Shown here in pieces: positions 1 through 5,794 of a stretch of 9,593 nt of DNA. Each line of letters begins with the position of its first letter. Within the stretch, counting starts at the first letter, position 1. Origin of the DNA: an uncultured Bacilli bacterium (GTDB lineage: Bacteria; Bacillota_I; Bacilli_A; RF39; UBA660). Where the stretch lies: contig CALVPL010000012.1 of NCBI GenBank assembly GCA_944351315.1, forward strand, positions 1-9,593, given 5' to 3'. Below the pieces are notes generated by a model. The model saw only the letters and a program-made list of their open reading frames with translations, searched no databases and had not been told where the DNA came from. The position numbers and the translations under genes were made by a program.

Positions 1-1787
1 GATAGGAATGCTTCACTTGGAACTTCAACACTTCCTACCATTTTCATTCTTTTCTTTCCTTCTTTTTGTTTTTCTAATAATTTTCTTTTTCTTGTAATGT
101 CGCCTCCATAACATTTAGCAAGAACATTTTTTTTCATTGCTGGAATGTTTTCTCTGGCAATCACTTTTGAACCAATACTTGCTTGAATTGGAATTTGAAA
201 GAGTTGTCTTGGGATAACCTCTTTTAATTTTTCAACAATTCTTCTTCCTCGTTGATAAGCAAAATCTTTATGAACAATCACCGATAAAGCATCGACAATT
301 TCGCCGTTTAGTAAAATATTCATTTTGACTAAATTGCTTTCTTTATATCCACACACTTCATAATCAAAAGAAGCATATCCTTTGGTCGTACTTTTTAACT
401 TGTCAAAAAAATCATACACAACTTCTGATAAAGGAATTTCATAATGAATATTGACTCTTGTTTCATCGATATATTCTAAAGATTTATAAATTCCTCTTTT
501 GTTTTGACAGAGTTCCATGATAGGACCAATGTATTCGCTTGGAACAATGATATTGGTGTAAATAAAAGGTTCTTCTATTTGTTTAATTTTTACTGCTTCT
601 GGCATTTTGTTTGGACTATCTACCTCGATTTTTTCACCACTTGTTAATGTAACATGATAGACAACACTTGGACTTGTCGTGATAACTGGAATATTAAATT
701 CTCTTTCAATTCTAGTTGTAATAATATCCATGTGTAGTAGACCTAGAAAACCCACTCGAAAGCCAAAACCTAAAGCTTCACTTGTCTCAGGCTCAATGGT
801 TAAAGCAGCATCATTGAGCTTTAACTTTTCAAAAGCTTCCTTTAAGGCTTCATACCGATTTGGTTCAACTGGAAATATTCCTGAATAGACCATAGGCTTC
901 ATTGGTTTATATCCTTGAATTGGTGTGTTTGCCGGACATTTTTTTAAAGTGATGGTATCTCCAACATGAACCGAAGAGATATCTTTAATAGCTGCGACGA
1001 CGTATCCAACATCTCCACATTTTAATTCTTCTAATGGATGATCTTTCGGTGTCCTTACGCCAATTTCTGTAACTTCATAAGATGCATTAGTAGCCATGAA
1101 AAGAATTTCGTCTTTATTTTTTAAAACTCCTTCTTCCACTTTCACTAAAGCCACTACACCTTTATAAGGATCAAAATAAGAGTCAAAAATTAAAGCTCTT
1201 AATGGGGCAGCATTTTGAATTTTCGGAGCTGGAATTTTTTGGATCACTGTTTCAATAAGTTCTTTTACTCCTACTCCAGTTTTACCGCTACATAAAAGAA
1301 TTTCTTCTTCCTTAAAGCCTAAAACTTTTTTTAGTTCTTCTTTTACTTTTTCTACATTTGCATTTGGCAAATCAATTTTATTAATGACAGGAATAATGGT
1401 TAAATCAGCATTCATCGCTAAATATAAATTGGCAAGTGTTTGGGCTTCGATTCCTTGAGAAGCATCAACTACTAAAACGGCTCCTTCACAAGCAGCTAAA
1501 CTGCGACTTACTTCATAAGAGAAATCTACATGACCTGGAGTATCAATTAAATTTAAAATATATTCTTCATTTTGATACGTATAATTTAAAGAAACCGCAT
1601 TTAATTTAATTGTAATTCCTCTTTCTCTTTCTAAATCCATACTGTCTAAAACTTGACTCACCATTTCTCTTTTGCTCACAGCACCTGTAAGCTCTAAAAT
1701 TCGATCAGCCAATGTACTTTTGCCATGATCAATATGGGCGATTATCGAAAAATTACGAATGTTTTCCTGTTTAATTTGTCTTGCCAT
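1..1787 (-). CDS. lepA: Elongation factor 4 (LepA), partial at C-terminus
   Basis: Translational GTPase that acts on the ribosome (back-translocation and 30S biogenesis have both been proposed for the family). The frame stays open from the ATG at 1787 to the window edge, about 595 codons. GTPase motifs are visible: G1 AHIDHGKST (residues 17-25), G2 RERGIT (54-59), G3 DTPGH (82-86), G4 NKID (136-139) and a G5-like SGKTG near residue 170. The LepA-specific C-terminal region is present, and the last visible residues (VGSVEVPSEAFLS) match the family's usual end, so only about 5-15 residues lie outside the window. The start is set by AGGTGG (1798-1793), 5 bases before ATG. It follows the YqxA-like gene as in B. 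subtilis but has its own promoter (1806-1834). Family identity is certain. Confidence 0.97.
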   Translation of the reverse strand, partial: MARQIKQENIRNFSIIAHIDHGKSTLADRILELTGAVSKREMVSQVLDSMDLERERGITIKLNAVSLNYTYQNEEYILNLIDTPGHVDFSYEVSRSLAACEGAVLVVDASQGIEAQTLANLYLAMNADLTIIPVINKIDLPNANVEKVKEELKKVLGFKEEEILLCSGKTGVGVKELIETVIQKIPAPKIQNAAPLRALIFDSYFDPYKGVVALVKVEEGVLKNKDEILFMATNASYEVTEIGVRTPKDHPLEELKCGDVGYVVAAIKDISSVHVGDTITLKKCPANTPIQGYKPMKPMVYSGIFPVEPNRYEALKEAFEKLKLNDAALTIEPETSEALGFGFRVGFLGLLHMDIITTRIEREFNIPVITTSPSVVYHVTLTSGEKIEVDSPNKMPEAVKIKQIEEPFIYTNIIVPSEYIGPIMELCQNKRGIYKSLEYIDETRVNIHYEIPLSEVVYDFFDKLKSTTKGYASFDYEVCGYKESNLVKMNILLNGEIVDALSVIVHKDFAYQRGRRIVEKLKEVIPRQLFQIPIQASIGSKVIARENIPAMKKNVLAKCYGGDITRKRKLLEKQKEGKKRMKMVGSVEVPSEAFL

Positions 1788-1805
1788 AAAATCCACCTAC
1801 TCATT

Positions 1806-1834
1806 ATTATACAAAAGAAAAAAGATGAAGTAAA
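1806..1834 (-). promoter_or_regulatory. Sigma-A-type promoter for lepA
   Basis: A perfect -10 TATAAT lies at 1811-1806 and a 4/6 -35 TTTACT at 1834-1829, with a 17-base spacer. The predicted start of transcription, near 1799, gives a leader of only about 12 bases that begins at the ribosome binding site. This would uncouple lepA from the sporulation genes upstream. Confidence 0.7.
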
Positions 1835-1836
1835 CT

Positions 1837-1869
1837 AAAAAAAGAAAACCGTTGGCTAAGATTTTCTTT
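1837..1869 (-). terminator. Possible terminator after the YqxA-like gene
   Basis: On the minus strand AAAGAAAA (1869-1862) can pair with TTTTCTTT (1848-1841), with an inner CC-AAC-GG hairpin and a 6-base bulge, followed by a T-rich run to 1837. The bulge makes the stem imperfect. An alternative pairing, CTAAG (1883-1879) with CTTAG (1860-1856), competes with it. It would end the spoIIP-yqxA message just before the lepA promoter. Confidence 0.4.
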
Positions 1870-1895
1870 ATTTTAAAACTTAGAAATTCTAGGAC

Positions 1896-2228
1896 TTATG
1901 TAAATAAAGCTTTAAAAATGTTAATCATTCCATCGATTCCTTTAGACATAAAATTTTCCACTACTTGAGAAAACCAGACGCCAGCTTTCGTGGTTTGATT
2001 GGAGTAATCTTTTTGAATGTCTGTTACATAATCTTTTATATCGACGTCTTTTCCTTCTCTTATGTCTTGTTCAAATTGTTTCATTGCTTCGTCTGTAATT
2101 GTCGTTTTCTCACTTAACTTAGCTTCGTAATATCCAGTAGAAATCGCGATCGTTAAAGATAAATAAAGAACAAAAAGAATTCCTAAACCTTTTAATATCC
2201 ATGTTCCTTTATTTTTCTTTTTTTCCAT
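1896..2228 (-). CDS. yqxA: YqxA-like single-span membrane protein (110 aa)
   Basis: Small membrane protein of unknown function. It has a charged N-terminus (MEKKKNKG), one hydrophobic segment at about residues 14-32, an acidic, lysine-rich middle part and a C-terminal amphipathic stretch (about 83-110, ending INIFKALFT). B. subtilis has a protein of about the same length and layout, YqxA (DUF3679), in exactly this place between spoIIP and lepA; I assign the name by position, size and topology rather than by clear sequence motifs. The start ATG overlaps the spoIIP stop by one base (TAATG), and GAGGTGATC (2245-2237) sits 9 bases upstream, so translation is probably coupled to spoIIP. The location suggests a sporulation role, but none is shown here. 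Confidence 0.7.
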   Translation of the reverse strand: MEKKKNKGTWILKGLGILFVLYLSLTIAISTGYYEAKLSEKTTITDEAMKQFEQDIREGKDVDIKDYVTDIQKDYSNQTTKAGVWFSQVVENFMSKGIDGMINIFKALFT

Positions 2229-3145
2229 TAAGAAGTGATCACCTCTTTTAATACCTCGGCTAAAACAAGCACGGTATTGTTTACTTCATTAATAGAATTA
2301 TATTGTCCACCTAGTTCAATTAGAAGTGTATTGGGAGAAAAATCTTGATTGTATATGCCATTTACTCCACTTCCTCCTTTTTTCATAATTCCTCTTGATA
2401 TATTTGGAACTTTTTGATTTAGAGCATTAGATATTTTTTCAGCTAAAGATAAGTTCGCCAGATATTTGTCGTAATCTTCTCCTACTACCAATAGCACTTT
2501 GGCATACACTTTATTTTGATAGGTTATTATTGAACTTTCATAAGGAATTGCATCTCTATGAACATCAATAAAGTATTGTAAGGAAGGATTTTGTTCATAG
2601 GCCGAGGTCATCAAGATTCGACTCGCTTTATATGAAGAAGCATAGTTCCAATTGTTTGCTCTTAAAATTTCACTAATTTGATTGGTTTCTACAATTGTAT
2701 TTAAAGAATATTTATTTAATTGTTCTCGTAAACTATAAGTTGCCATCATGACAGTTGGAACTATATCATGTTCGGATAAAACTCCTCCATTATATTCTTC
2801 TCCTTGATGCGTATTATATAAGTAAATAAGAGGATTTGCTTTATTTTCTTCTGGAGCTGGATCGGGTGTGTATTCTTGTTTTGATGTGCTTCCATCGTAT
2901 TCTTCATCTTTTAGTTCTTGTCTACCAATTGTATAATCTAGCAAAAAATCAAAAAGGTCTGTTTCAACCGTACTACTTTCGGTATACAAATTGTTTTTTA
3001 ATAGAAATTGCACGATTTTCTCTTGCGAAAAAAAAGAAGAAAAGAAAGAAAGACAAACAGAAAAAGATATAGCTACTAAAACAAATAACAAGAAGAATTT
3101 TATTCGATTTCTAGTTTTTTTCTTACTGACAAATTTCTTACGCAT
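2228..3145 (-). CDS. spoIIP: Stage II sporulation protein P (peptidoglycan amidase/endopeptidase)
   Basis: SpoIIP works with SpoIID and SpoIIM at the engulfing septum, cleaving peptide stems from glycan and cross-links. The protein has a basic N-terminus, one membrane span (about residues 16-36 from the chosen start), a low-complexity acidic linker, then the amidase domain. Family motifs visible are YLYNTHQGEEY (zinc His and Glu), DVHRD (second zinc His), SRGIMKKGGSGVNGIYNQD and the catalytic Glu in TLLIELGG. All the expected catalytic residues are present. The reading frame opens GTG-ATG-ATG-ATG. AGGTG (3156-3152) overlaps or abuts the first of these and is 6 bases from the ATG at 3145, so I chose that start (305 aa). 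It lies downstream of gpr behind a hairpin and is coupled to the YqxA-like gene. Confidence 0.95.
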   Translation of the reverse strand: MRKKFVSKKKTRNRIKFFLLFVLVAISFSVCLSFFSSFFSQEKIVQFLLKNNLYTESSTVETDLFDFLLDYTIGRQELKDEEYDGSTSKQEYTPDPAPEENKANPLIYLYNTHQGEEYNGGVLSEHDIVPTVMMATYSLREQLNKYSLNTIVETNQISEILRANNWNYASSYKASRILMTSAYEQNPSLQYFIDVHRDAIPYESSIITYQNKVYAKVLLVVGEDYDKYLANLSLAEKISNALNQKVPNISRGIMKKGGSGVNGIYNQDFSPNTLLIELGGQYNSINEVNNTVLVLAEVLKEVITS

Positions 3146-3151
3146 CATCAT

Positions 3152-3156
3152 CACCT
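3152..3156 (-). promoter_or_regulatory. Ribosome binding site deciding the spoIIP start
   Basis: AGGTG, extending into GATG, is followed by three consecutive in-frame ATG codons. Spacing is 0, 3 and 6 bases for the ATGs at 3151, 3148 and 3145. Only the last has normal spacing, though initiation at several of them is possible. Confidence 0.6.
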
Positions 3157-3182
3157 AGAAATATTATAAAATTTTTTTTCAT

Positions 3183-3206
3183 AAAAAAATGTCGTTTTAC
3201 GACATT
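3183..3206 (-). terminator. Terminator or attenuator at the end of gpr
   Basis: A perfect 8-bp stem, AATGTCGT/ACGACATT (3188-3195 with 3199-3206), has a 3-base loop and is followed on the minus strand by a T run (to 3183). The gpr stop codon TAA lies in the loop. Because spoIIP has no clear promoter of its own, this may be a partial terminator that lets some reading continue into spoIIP. Confidence 0.65.
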
Positions 3207-3931
3207 AAAATATGATTAATTGAATGAGCGACTAAAGAAGAAATAATTTCTAAGTCTTCTTCTAAAGTATATTTTGACAAATAAGTTTTATGAAGTTTTA
3301 AAAGTGTTGGAAAACCTATGGATAATACGGGAATTTGAAAGGTTTGAAAGCTAATGGTTTTATTGCTGCGAAGTTGATCGGCAAAAATCATTCCACAGTC
3401 ATTAATTTCTAAGGTTCTATTTAAATATTTGCTTTGATTGGTTACAAAACTATCTAATAAAATAATGACATCTGGTTGTAAATCTTTTACGACCATTTCA
3501 ATGAGTCTAAAAGATGAGATACCCGTTTTATTTGTCGTTTCAGGAGCAAATAAAGCGACTTTTGGAATGGTTAAAAAATCGTTATATTGATTGGTCGCGA
3601 TTAATTTATTTAAAACTTGCGTTCCAAACGAATCACCTAAAATAGAAGAATTTCCAAGTCCAATAAAGAGTATGGTATTTCCTTTATGATATTTGGATAA
3701 AAAAGTTTTAAATGTTTTTTGAAATACTTTTTCTAAAGTTCTAGGGTTTTCGTAGATTACTTGATCATCAAAAGTTAAAGTAAAGTAATCGCCTTTTCGA
3801 TTTCGATAGATTTTTTCATCTTGTTCTTTTAAAACATAATGTTTAATTTCAACATTTCTTTCTTTTTTCTTCGCGATTAAATGTTCTTTTTCTAAAGAAA
3901 CACCGGCATCTAATAAAAGGTTTTGTTTCAT
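3197..3931 (-). CDS. gpr: GPR spore germination protease, short form
   Basis: Aspartate-type protease (family A25) that degrades small acid-soluble spore proteins at germination. Matches to the family include GDYFTL, ILFIGLGNSSILGDSFG (residues 88-103), ILLDSF (157-162) and IPVLSIGFPTLL (200-211). The two catalytic aspartates of Bacillus GPR correspond to Asp100 and Asp160, both present. At 244 aa it is much shorter than the roughly 370 aa of Bacillus: the C-terminal third is missing, and only about 7 residues precede the LDAGV segment that aligns with the mature N-terminus, so the autoprocessed propeptide is reduced. The start ATG at 3931 is chosen because AAGGGTGAT (3944-3936) precedes it; the GTG at 3940 lies inside that site. 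A forespore-type promoter lies just upstream. Confidence 0.9.
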   Translation of the reverse strand: MKQNLLLDAGVSLEKEHLIAKKKERNVEIKHYVLKEQDEKIYRNRKGDYFTLTFDDQVIYENPRTLEKVFQKTFKTFLSKYHKGNTILFIGLGNSSILGDSFGTQVLNKLIATNQYNDFLTIPKVALFAPETTNKTGISSFRLIEMVVKDLQPDVIILLDSFVTNQSKYLNRTLEINDCGMIFADQLRSNKTISFQTFQIPVLSIGFPTLLKLHKTYLSKYTLEEDLEIISSLVAHSINHILMS

Positions 3932-3935
3932 AAAA

Positions 3936-3944
3936 ATCACCCTT
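3936..3944 (-). promoter_or_regulatory. Ribosome binding site deciding the gpr start
   Basis: AAGGGTGAT complements the 3' end of 16S rRNA and lies 4 bases before the ATG at 3931. An upstream in-frame GTG (3940-3938) is part of this site, so the longer frame beginning MIF is unlikely. Confidence 0.75.
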
Positions 3945-3946
3945 AG

Positions 3947-3976
3947 TAGTATGAAACAAAGAAAGAAAAAACATAC
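3947..3976 (-). promoter_or_regulatory. Forespore sigma (F/G-type) promoter for gpr
   Basis: On the minus strand GTATG (3976-3972) and CATACTA (3953-3947) are separated by 18 bases. These fit the B. subtilis sigma-G consensus as I know it (-35 GHATR, -10 CATXHTA, spacer 17-18) at every defined position. The B. subtilis gpr gene is transcribed by sigma-F and sigma-G, so the location is right. The -35 overlaps the end of the STAS-like gene. The predicted transcript start lies within or next to the ribosome binding site, giving a leader of about 10 bases. Confidence 0.7.
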
Positions 3977-4203
3977 TATTTAATGAAAAAATCTCCAGGA
4001 TATTTTCGCATATAATCTTGTTTCATTTGATTTAAAAAATGGCGGTTATGAAAGATTTTATGGTGATTTTTTATGACAATACGATCTACTCCATAATCTT
4101 CTATAATTCGAAACACCCGGGTTTTTAAATGTTCGTATTCTTCTAAATTCAAATCGTTTAAAAGTTCAATATATAAAGTTTCATTTAAATAATATAAGTC
4201 CAT
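3976..4203 (-). CDS. Small STAS-like protein (75 aa), unknown function
   Basis: Not a recognised named gene. Its pattern, LYIELLNDLNLEEYEHLKT (residues 10-28), then an RIIEDYGVDRIVI helix and strand and a second helix ending DFFIK, matches by eye the first two thirds of a STAS domain such as anti-sigma antagonist SpoIIAA. The DSSG phosphorylation loop of SpoIIAA is replaced by FHNRHF, and the last strand and helix of the usual 110-120 aa domain are absent. It lies just before gpr and the gpr -35 box overlaps its stop. Start: GGGTGAT (4215-4209) lies 5 bases before the ATG. No clear promoter was seen after the terminator upstream. It is probably a real gene with a sporulation link by context; the fold assignment is inference. 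Confidence 0.75.
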   Translation of the reverse strand: MDLYYLNETLYIELLNDLNLEEYEHLKTRVFRIIEDYGVDRIVIKNHHKIFHNRHFLNQMKQDYMRKYPGDFFIK

Positions 4204-4238
4204 ACCCTATCACCCATATTTAATTTAACAAAAAGAAG

Positions 4239-4270
4239 AAAAAAAAGATATCTTTTCGACAAAAGATATC
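4239..4270 (-). terminator. Intrinsic terminator downstream of the HAD gene
   Basis: A perfect 10-bp stem, GATATCTTTT with AAAAGATATC (4247-4256 and 4261-4270), has loop CGAC and is followed on the minus strand by eight T residues. It closes the transcript coming from the HAD gene about 90 bases after its stop codon. Confidence 0.85.
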
Positions 4271-4271
4271 A

Positions 4272-4352
4272 TTATATTTAAGCGATTTTATCCCGGTCAG
4301 ACCATAGTATATTTAAGCCATAGCAAAATTCTTATTATCACTCCTACTATGG
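4272..4352. repeat. Intergenic repeats with alternative pairings
   Basis: CCATAGTA (4302-4309) and TACTATGG (4345-4352) form an 8-bp inverted repeat. A second CCATAG copy at 4318-4323 competes for the same partner. An 11-base direct repeat TATATTTAAGC occurs at 4308-4318, with a nearly identical TATATTTAAGC at 4273-4283. No gene or known RNA family was recognised here. Confidence 0.5.
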
Positions 4353-4361
4353 ATAACTTTT

Positions 4362-4949
4362 TTATTCAGCATTCCTTACTATATTAATAATTTTTTCAAA
4401 AAGATTATCATCATTTCGATTTACTTTTAGAGTTGTAATTCCCATCTCAGATGCACTACTAATATTTTCTTCATTATCATCTATAAACAATAAATCGTTA
4501 GGTTGAATATTGTATTTGTTTAAAATGTAATTGTAAAAATCTTTATTTGGTTTAATTTTATGAATTTCAGCAGAAATAAGAACATCATCTAAATACTGAA
4601 CTTCCAAGTTTTCTTCGATAAAATTTCTAATATATGATACATGGTTTGTCGCAATTATTAAGCGAACACTTGGATATTTTTCTTTAATTCTTCTAAATAT
4701 ATCTTTTTCTGTACATTCATATAATTTATTAATTAAATATTCGGTTATATCTATTATTGTCGAATCTTTAGTTATAATTTTTCGTGCTTCTTTTAAATAA
4801 TCTGCATCACACAAATTGGGTCCAAACATTCTTTCTAATTTATTTTCCTTGTCTGTTAAATCAATATCCTTTTCATGCACTAATACACCTACAAAATCAA
4901 AAGCAATTATTTTTATTATTTTTCTATTCCCCTTCTTTAATAATGACAA
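4362..4949 (-). CDS. HAD-superfamily hydrolase, start uncertain
   Basis: Cytosolic phosphatase or dehalogenase-like protein of the HAD family (subfamily IA-like). Motifs, numbered from a TTG at 4949: FDFVGVLV with nucleophile Asp18, IIATN (Thr101), IKPNKDFY (Lys133) and LLFIDDNEEN (Asp157/158). The second Asp of the usual DxD motif is Val20, as in family members with no acid/base Asp there (compare FDLGNVL in YihX-like proteins), so phosphatase activity cannot be assumed. There is no in-frame ATG, and a TGA lies three codons upstream of the TTG. AAGAAGGGG precedes only ATA and ATT codons. An ATG at 4956 in another frame reaches this frame if one G is dropped from GGGG. ATA makes up 11 of 28 Ile codons, against 2 of 22 in gpr. 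It may be an acquired or damaged gene. Confidence 0.75.
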   Translation of the reverse strand: MSLLKKGNRKIIKIIAFDFVGVLVHEKDIDLTDKENKLERMFGPNLCDADYLKEARKIITKDSTIIDITEYLINKLYECTEKDIFRRIKEKYPSVRLIIATNHVSYIRNFIEENLEVQYLDDVLISAEIHKIKPNKDFYNYILNKYNIQPNDLLFIDDNEENISSASEMGITTLKVNRNDDNLFEKIINIVRNAE

Positions 4950-4956
4950 AACGCAT
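4924..4956 (-). other. Ten-codon frame overlapping the HAD 5' end
   Basis: ATG at 4956 encodes MRFVIIKEGE and then TAG (4926-4924), in a different frame from the HAD gene. Losing one G from the GGGG run would join it to the HAD frame as MRFVIIKEGNRKIIKIIAFD. It may be the original HAD start separated by a one-base change, or chance. No good ribosome binding site precedes it. Confidence 0.35.
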
Positions 4957-4988
4957 CAAAAAACATTAAGTTTTTTTCTTAATGTTTT
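4957..4988 (-). terminator. Intrinsic terminator of yqeY
   Basis: An 11-bp A/T-rich stem (4960-4970 with 4978-4988) with a 7-base loop starts 1 base after the yqeY stop codon. On the minus strand it is followed by six T residues, partly shared with the stem. It separates yqeY from the HAD gene. Confidence 0.75.
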
Positions 4989-4989
4989 A

Positions 4990-5433
4990 TTATAGATTCA
5001 TTAATTTTTCTTTTACTTTTTTGCTTACTAAAGACATATCAGCAACAGTGCCAATTTGTTCTGTTAAAGTTTTCATGATCGGTCCCATATCTTTCATACT
5101 TGTAGGATTTACACTTTCAAAAACTTCAAGAATTTTAGCATCTATTTGTTCTTCTGTTAGTTCTTCTGGTAAATATTTTTGAAGAATTTGAATTTCTTTT
5201 TCTAAGTTTTCCATTTCTTCTGTTTTACCATATTTTTCATATTCAGCTATTGAATCTTTTCTTTGTTTTACATTCTTTTTGATTACCATTAAAACATCTT
5301 GATCTAGAAGTTCTCTTTTTAAAGAAATTTTTTCTAATTGTAATGCACTTTTTAACATTCTTAATACAGATAAGGCAAACTTATCTTGAGTTTTCATTGC
5401 TTCTTTCAAATCGTTATTGATTTGTTCTATCAT
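4990..5433 (-). CDS. yqeY: GatB/YqeY domain protein
   Basis: A 147-residue cytosolic protein of the YqeY family, related to the C-terminal tRNA-binding domain of GatB/GatE amidotransferase subunits; its exact role is not established. It is full length for the family (about 148 aa) and mostly helical, with the typical start MIEQINNDLKEAMKTQDK, the central QRKDSIAEYEKYGK and the KEIQILQKYLPEELTEEQI segment. AGGAG precedes the ATG at normal spacing. It follows rpsU as in B. subtilis, with a weak hairpin and a possible extra promoter between them. Confidence 0.95.
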   Translation of the reverse strand: MIEQINNDLKEAMKTQDKFALSVLRMLKSALQLEKISLKRELLDQDVLMVIKKNVKQRKDSIAEYEKYGKTEEMENLEKEIQILQKYLPEELTEEQIDAKILEVFESVNPTSMKDMGPIMKTLTEQIGTVADMSLVSKKVKEKLMNL

Positions 5434-5454
5434 AAATTTTCATCTCCTAAATTT

Positions 5455-5483
5455 ATTTTATAATAAAAAAAAGAAGAATACAA
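5455..5483 (-). promoter_or_regulatory. Possible secondary promoter for yqeY
   Basis: TTGTAT (5483-5478), a 17-base spacer and TAAAAT (5460-5455) lie between rpsU and yqeY. The region is very A/T-rich, so a chance match is possible. The -35 overlaps the hairpin after rpsU, so that hairpin and this promoter may share one site. Confidence 0.35.
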
Positions 5484-5494
5484 CTAAGTATTCT
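5466..5494 (-). terminator. Weak terminator or attenuator after rpsU
   Basis: AGAATAC and GTATTCT (5475-5481 with 5488-5494) form a 7-bp stem with a 6-base loop, followed on the minus strand by TCTTTTTTTT. It overlaps the rpsU stop codon (5495-5493). It would reduce yqeY expression relative to rpsU. Confidence 0.55.
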
Positions 5495-5684
5495 AATTAT
5501 TACGATGTTTTCTAGAATTACGAATATTTTTTTTCTTTTCTTCTCTTCTTTTCACGCCAGGTTTCTCATAATGTTTTCTTTTCTTTAATTCTGAAGGGAC
5601 ACCACTTTTGGCTACTACCACTTTGAATCTTCTTAAGGCTTTATCAATATCGCCATCTTTAACAACTACTTTGTTAGAATTCAT
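5493..5684 (-). CDS. rpsU: 30S ribosomal protein S21
   Basis: Small basic ribosomal protein of the 30S subunit, near the 3' end of 16S rRNA, where it assists initiation. The 63 residues carry the family features: KVVVKDGDIDKALRRFK, then the KKRKHYEKPGVKRREEKKK block and a very basic tail. It is a few residues longer than the 57 aa of B. subtilis, mostly at the C-terminus. A purine-rich AAGGGAGGG and a closer GGAAG precede the ATG. It is first in an operon with yqeY and has a sigma-A-type promoter at 5721-5750. Confidence 0.96.
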   Translation of the reverse strand: MNSNKVVVKDGDIDKALRRFKVVVAKSGVPSELKKRKHYEKPGVKRREEKKKNIRNSRKHRNN

Positions 5685-5720
5685 CTTCCAATTTCCCTCC
5701 CTTCGTCTTTTCTACACATG

Positions 5721-5750
5721 ATTATAACACTACGAAAGCAATAAGTGCAA
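5721..5750 (-). promoter_or_regulatory. Sigma-A-type promoter for rpsU-yqeY
   Basis: A perfect -10 TATAAT (5726-5721) and a -35-like TTGCAC (5750-5745) are separated by 18 bases. The predicted leader is about 30 bases. It lies directly downstream of the frr terminator. Confidence 0.65.
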
Positions 5751-5771
5751 GAAAAAACGCACAAAAGAGTG

Positions 5772-5794
5772 AAAAAAGGCTGTTTTACACAGCC
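5772..5794 (-). terminator. Intrinsic terminator of the trx-like/frr operon
   Basis: GGCTGT and ACAGCC (5789-5794 with 5778-5783) form a 6-bp GC-containing stem with a 5-base loop, followed on the minus strand by six T residues. The frr stop codon TAA (5787-5785) lies within the loop. Confidence 0.85.

Noticed and set aside
679..888. 69-codon open frame on the plus strand
   Set aside because: It lies inside lepA on the opposite strand and has no ribosome binding site or recognisable product.
2836..3072. 78-codon open frame on the plus strand
   Set aside because: It lies opposite spoIIP; its Lys-rich tail is the reverse complement of the spoIIP membrane-span coding sequence.
3163..3168. Perfect TATAAT upstream of spoIIP as a promoter
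   Set aside because: It would start the RNA inside the ribosome binding site with no usable -35, in a run of A and T where such hexamers arise by chance. I do not exclude it but would not annotate it.
4280..4352. tracrRNA- or CRISPR-like sequence in the spacer after the HAD gene
   Set aside because: There are only two short repeat copies with no regular unit, and no cas genes or array in the window.
4784..5182. Two short plus-strand open frames (4784-4969 and 4982-5182)
   Set aside because: They lie opposite the HAD gene and yqeY, are low-complexity, and have no supporting start signals.
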